A stretch of DNA of 50,545 bases from contig CALVBY010000003.1 of assembly GCA_944325905.1 (NCBI GenBank), positions 1 to 50,545 of the forward strand, read 5' to 3'. The notes beneath the pieces were generated by a model. The model ran no database searches, was not told the DNA's origin, and worked only from the letters and a program-made list of their open reading frames with translations. The stretch is from Candidatus Gastranaerophilales bacterium. Its GTDB lineage: Bacteria > Cyanobacteriota > Vampirovibrionia > Gastranaerophilales > Gastranaerophilaceae. Below, one piece after another: positions 50,250 to 50,545 of the stretch (its first letter is position 1; every line of letters starts with the position of its first letter). The position numbers and the translations under genes are program-made.

Positions 50250-50255
50250 TAGAAT
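50250..50255 (+). promoter_or_regulatory. -10 box of the last gene, leaderless spacing
   Basis: TAGAAT ends 6 nt before the ATG at 50262. A poor -35 (TGAAAA) sits 17 nt upstream. No Shine-Dalgarno. Confidence 0.4.
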
Positions 50256-50261
50256 GTTGGT

Positions 50262-50545
50262 ATGGAGAATAATCGTAACTTTTTTAACGTTAATCCTGTA
50301 CAGTCTGTGAAACAAAATCCTTTTACAGGTGCAAATAATTTGACAGATGAGCCAAAATCTGCCGCATCAAATCCGATGCAAAATCGCCTTAATGGTTATG
50401 ATTCCACTATATTAAACGACAAAACTCTCCCACAGGCCGAAACCGATAAATTAAAATTGGAATATAAAATTTCTGAAAAACAAAAAGCTTTAACTGATAT
50501 TAACGGCAAAATTAAAAATGCAGAATTATATGGGACTCAAAACGA
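50262..50545 (+). CDS. Hypothetical protein, 3' end cut by window edge
   Basis: An open frame of 94 codons runs to the window end. It begins MENNRNFFNVNPVQSVKQNP, then FTG at residues 21-23 and a Ser/Asn-rich linker; a Lys/Glu-rich heptad pattern starts near residue 70 (DKLKLEYKISEKQKALTDI), probably a coiled coil. There is no signal peptide in this part. It shares the short (N/I)-x-F-x-G type N-terminal pattern of other unknown proteins here. Function unknown. Confidence 0.6.
   Translation, partial: MENNRNFFNVNPVQSVKQNPFTGANNLTDEPKSAASNPMQNRLNGYDSTILNDKTLPQAETDKLKLEYKISEKQKALTDINGKIKNAELYGTQN

Overview
The window is AT-rich (roughly one third GC by eye), gene-dense and bacterial. Gene content points to a Gram-negative, didermic member of the cyanobacterial sister lineage Vampirovibrionia/Melainabacteria (gut Gastranaerophilales-like). 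The reasons are a ThiE with the N-terminal ThiD2-type domain common in Cyanobacteria, Kdo/LPS genes (kdsC, kdsD, an LptF/LptG permease), several prepilin-like 'FTLAEVLI' proteins, an LktA-type filamentous adhesin and many lineage-restricted proteins without recognisable homologues. The taxonomic assignment is inference; no rRNA is present.

Layout. 1-3764: manC (cut by the left edge), thiE, a small membrane protein, yajQ and panD. 3855-9127: a minus-strand operon of two related membrane proteins of unknown function followed by a GH13 alpha-amylase-like enzyme. 9220-11949: a kdsD-kdsC-queD-uppP cluster for envelope and queuosine precursors. 12073-13059: a small STAS-like protein, then rpmI-rplT behind a leader with a candidate attenuator. 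13105-14590: prepilin-like gene A downstream of plsY. 14795-21748: filamentous adhesin, a radical SAM protein, and an unusual fusion of an ABC substrate-binding-like domain to a TolC-like domain. 21820-26537: a GGGtGRT/NifU-like pair, pgi, and a degenerate GH13-like protein. 26605-31567: tRNA-Gln, Nif3-like, coaBC, gmk, an organophosphate-type MFS transporter and a DnaQ-like exonuclease. 31656-36548: thioredoxin and a 1478-residue coiled-coil/membrane protein. 36574-41636: a signalling operon (GAF/HD-GYP protein, TPR protein, two LuxR-type response regulators, pentapeptide-repeat protein). 41776-50545: a zinc-ribbon protein, two divergent small regulators, a phosphohexomutase, pheA, tyrS, cysE, prepilin-like gene B, a zinc dehydrogenase, an LptF/LptG permease and the start of a further lineage-type protein. 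No gene-free stretch exceeds 300 bases.

The most striking signal is a shared upstream architecture of the two unlinked prepilin-like genes. Each has a perfect TTGACA-17-TATAAT promoter whose -10 box ends 6 nt before the ATG, predicting a leaderless mRNA. Each also has a run of exactly nine C/G about 30 nt upstream of the -35 box. That run sits inside a short ORF with a good ribosome binding site, which would read into the prepilin frame with no stop if the run had ten bases instead of nine. This looks like a paired homopolymeric contingency (phase-variation) system for surface pilins. Leaderless-type promoters also appear at other genes in the window.
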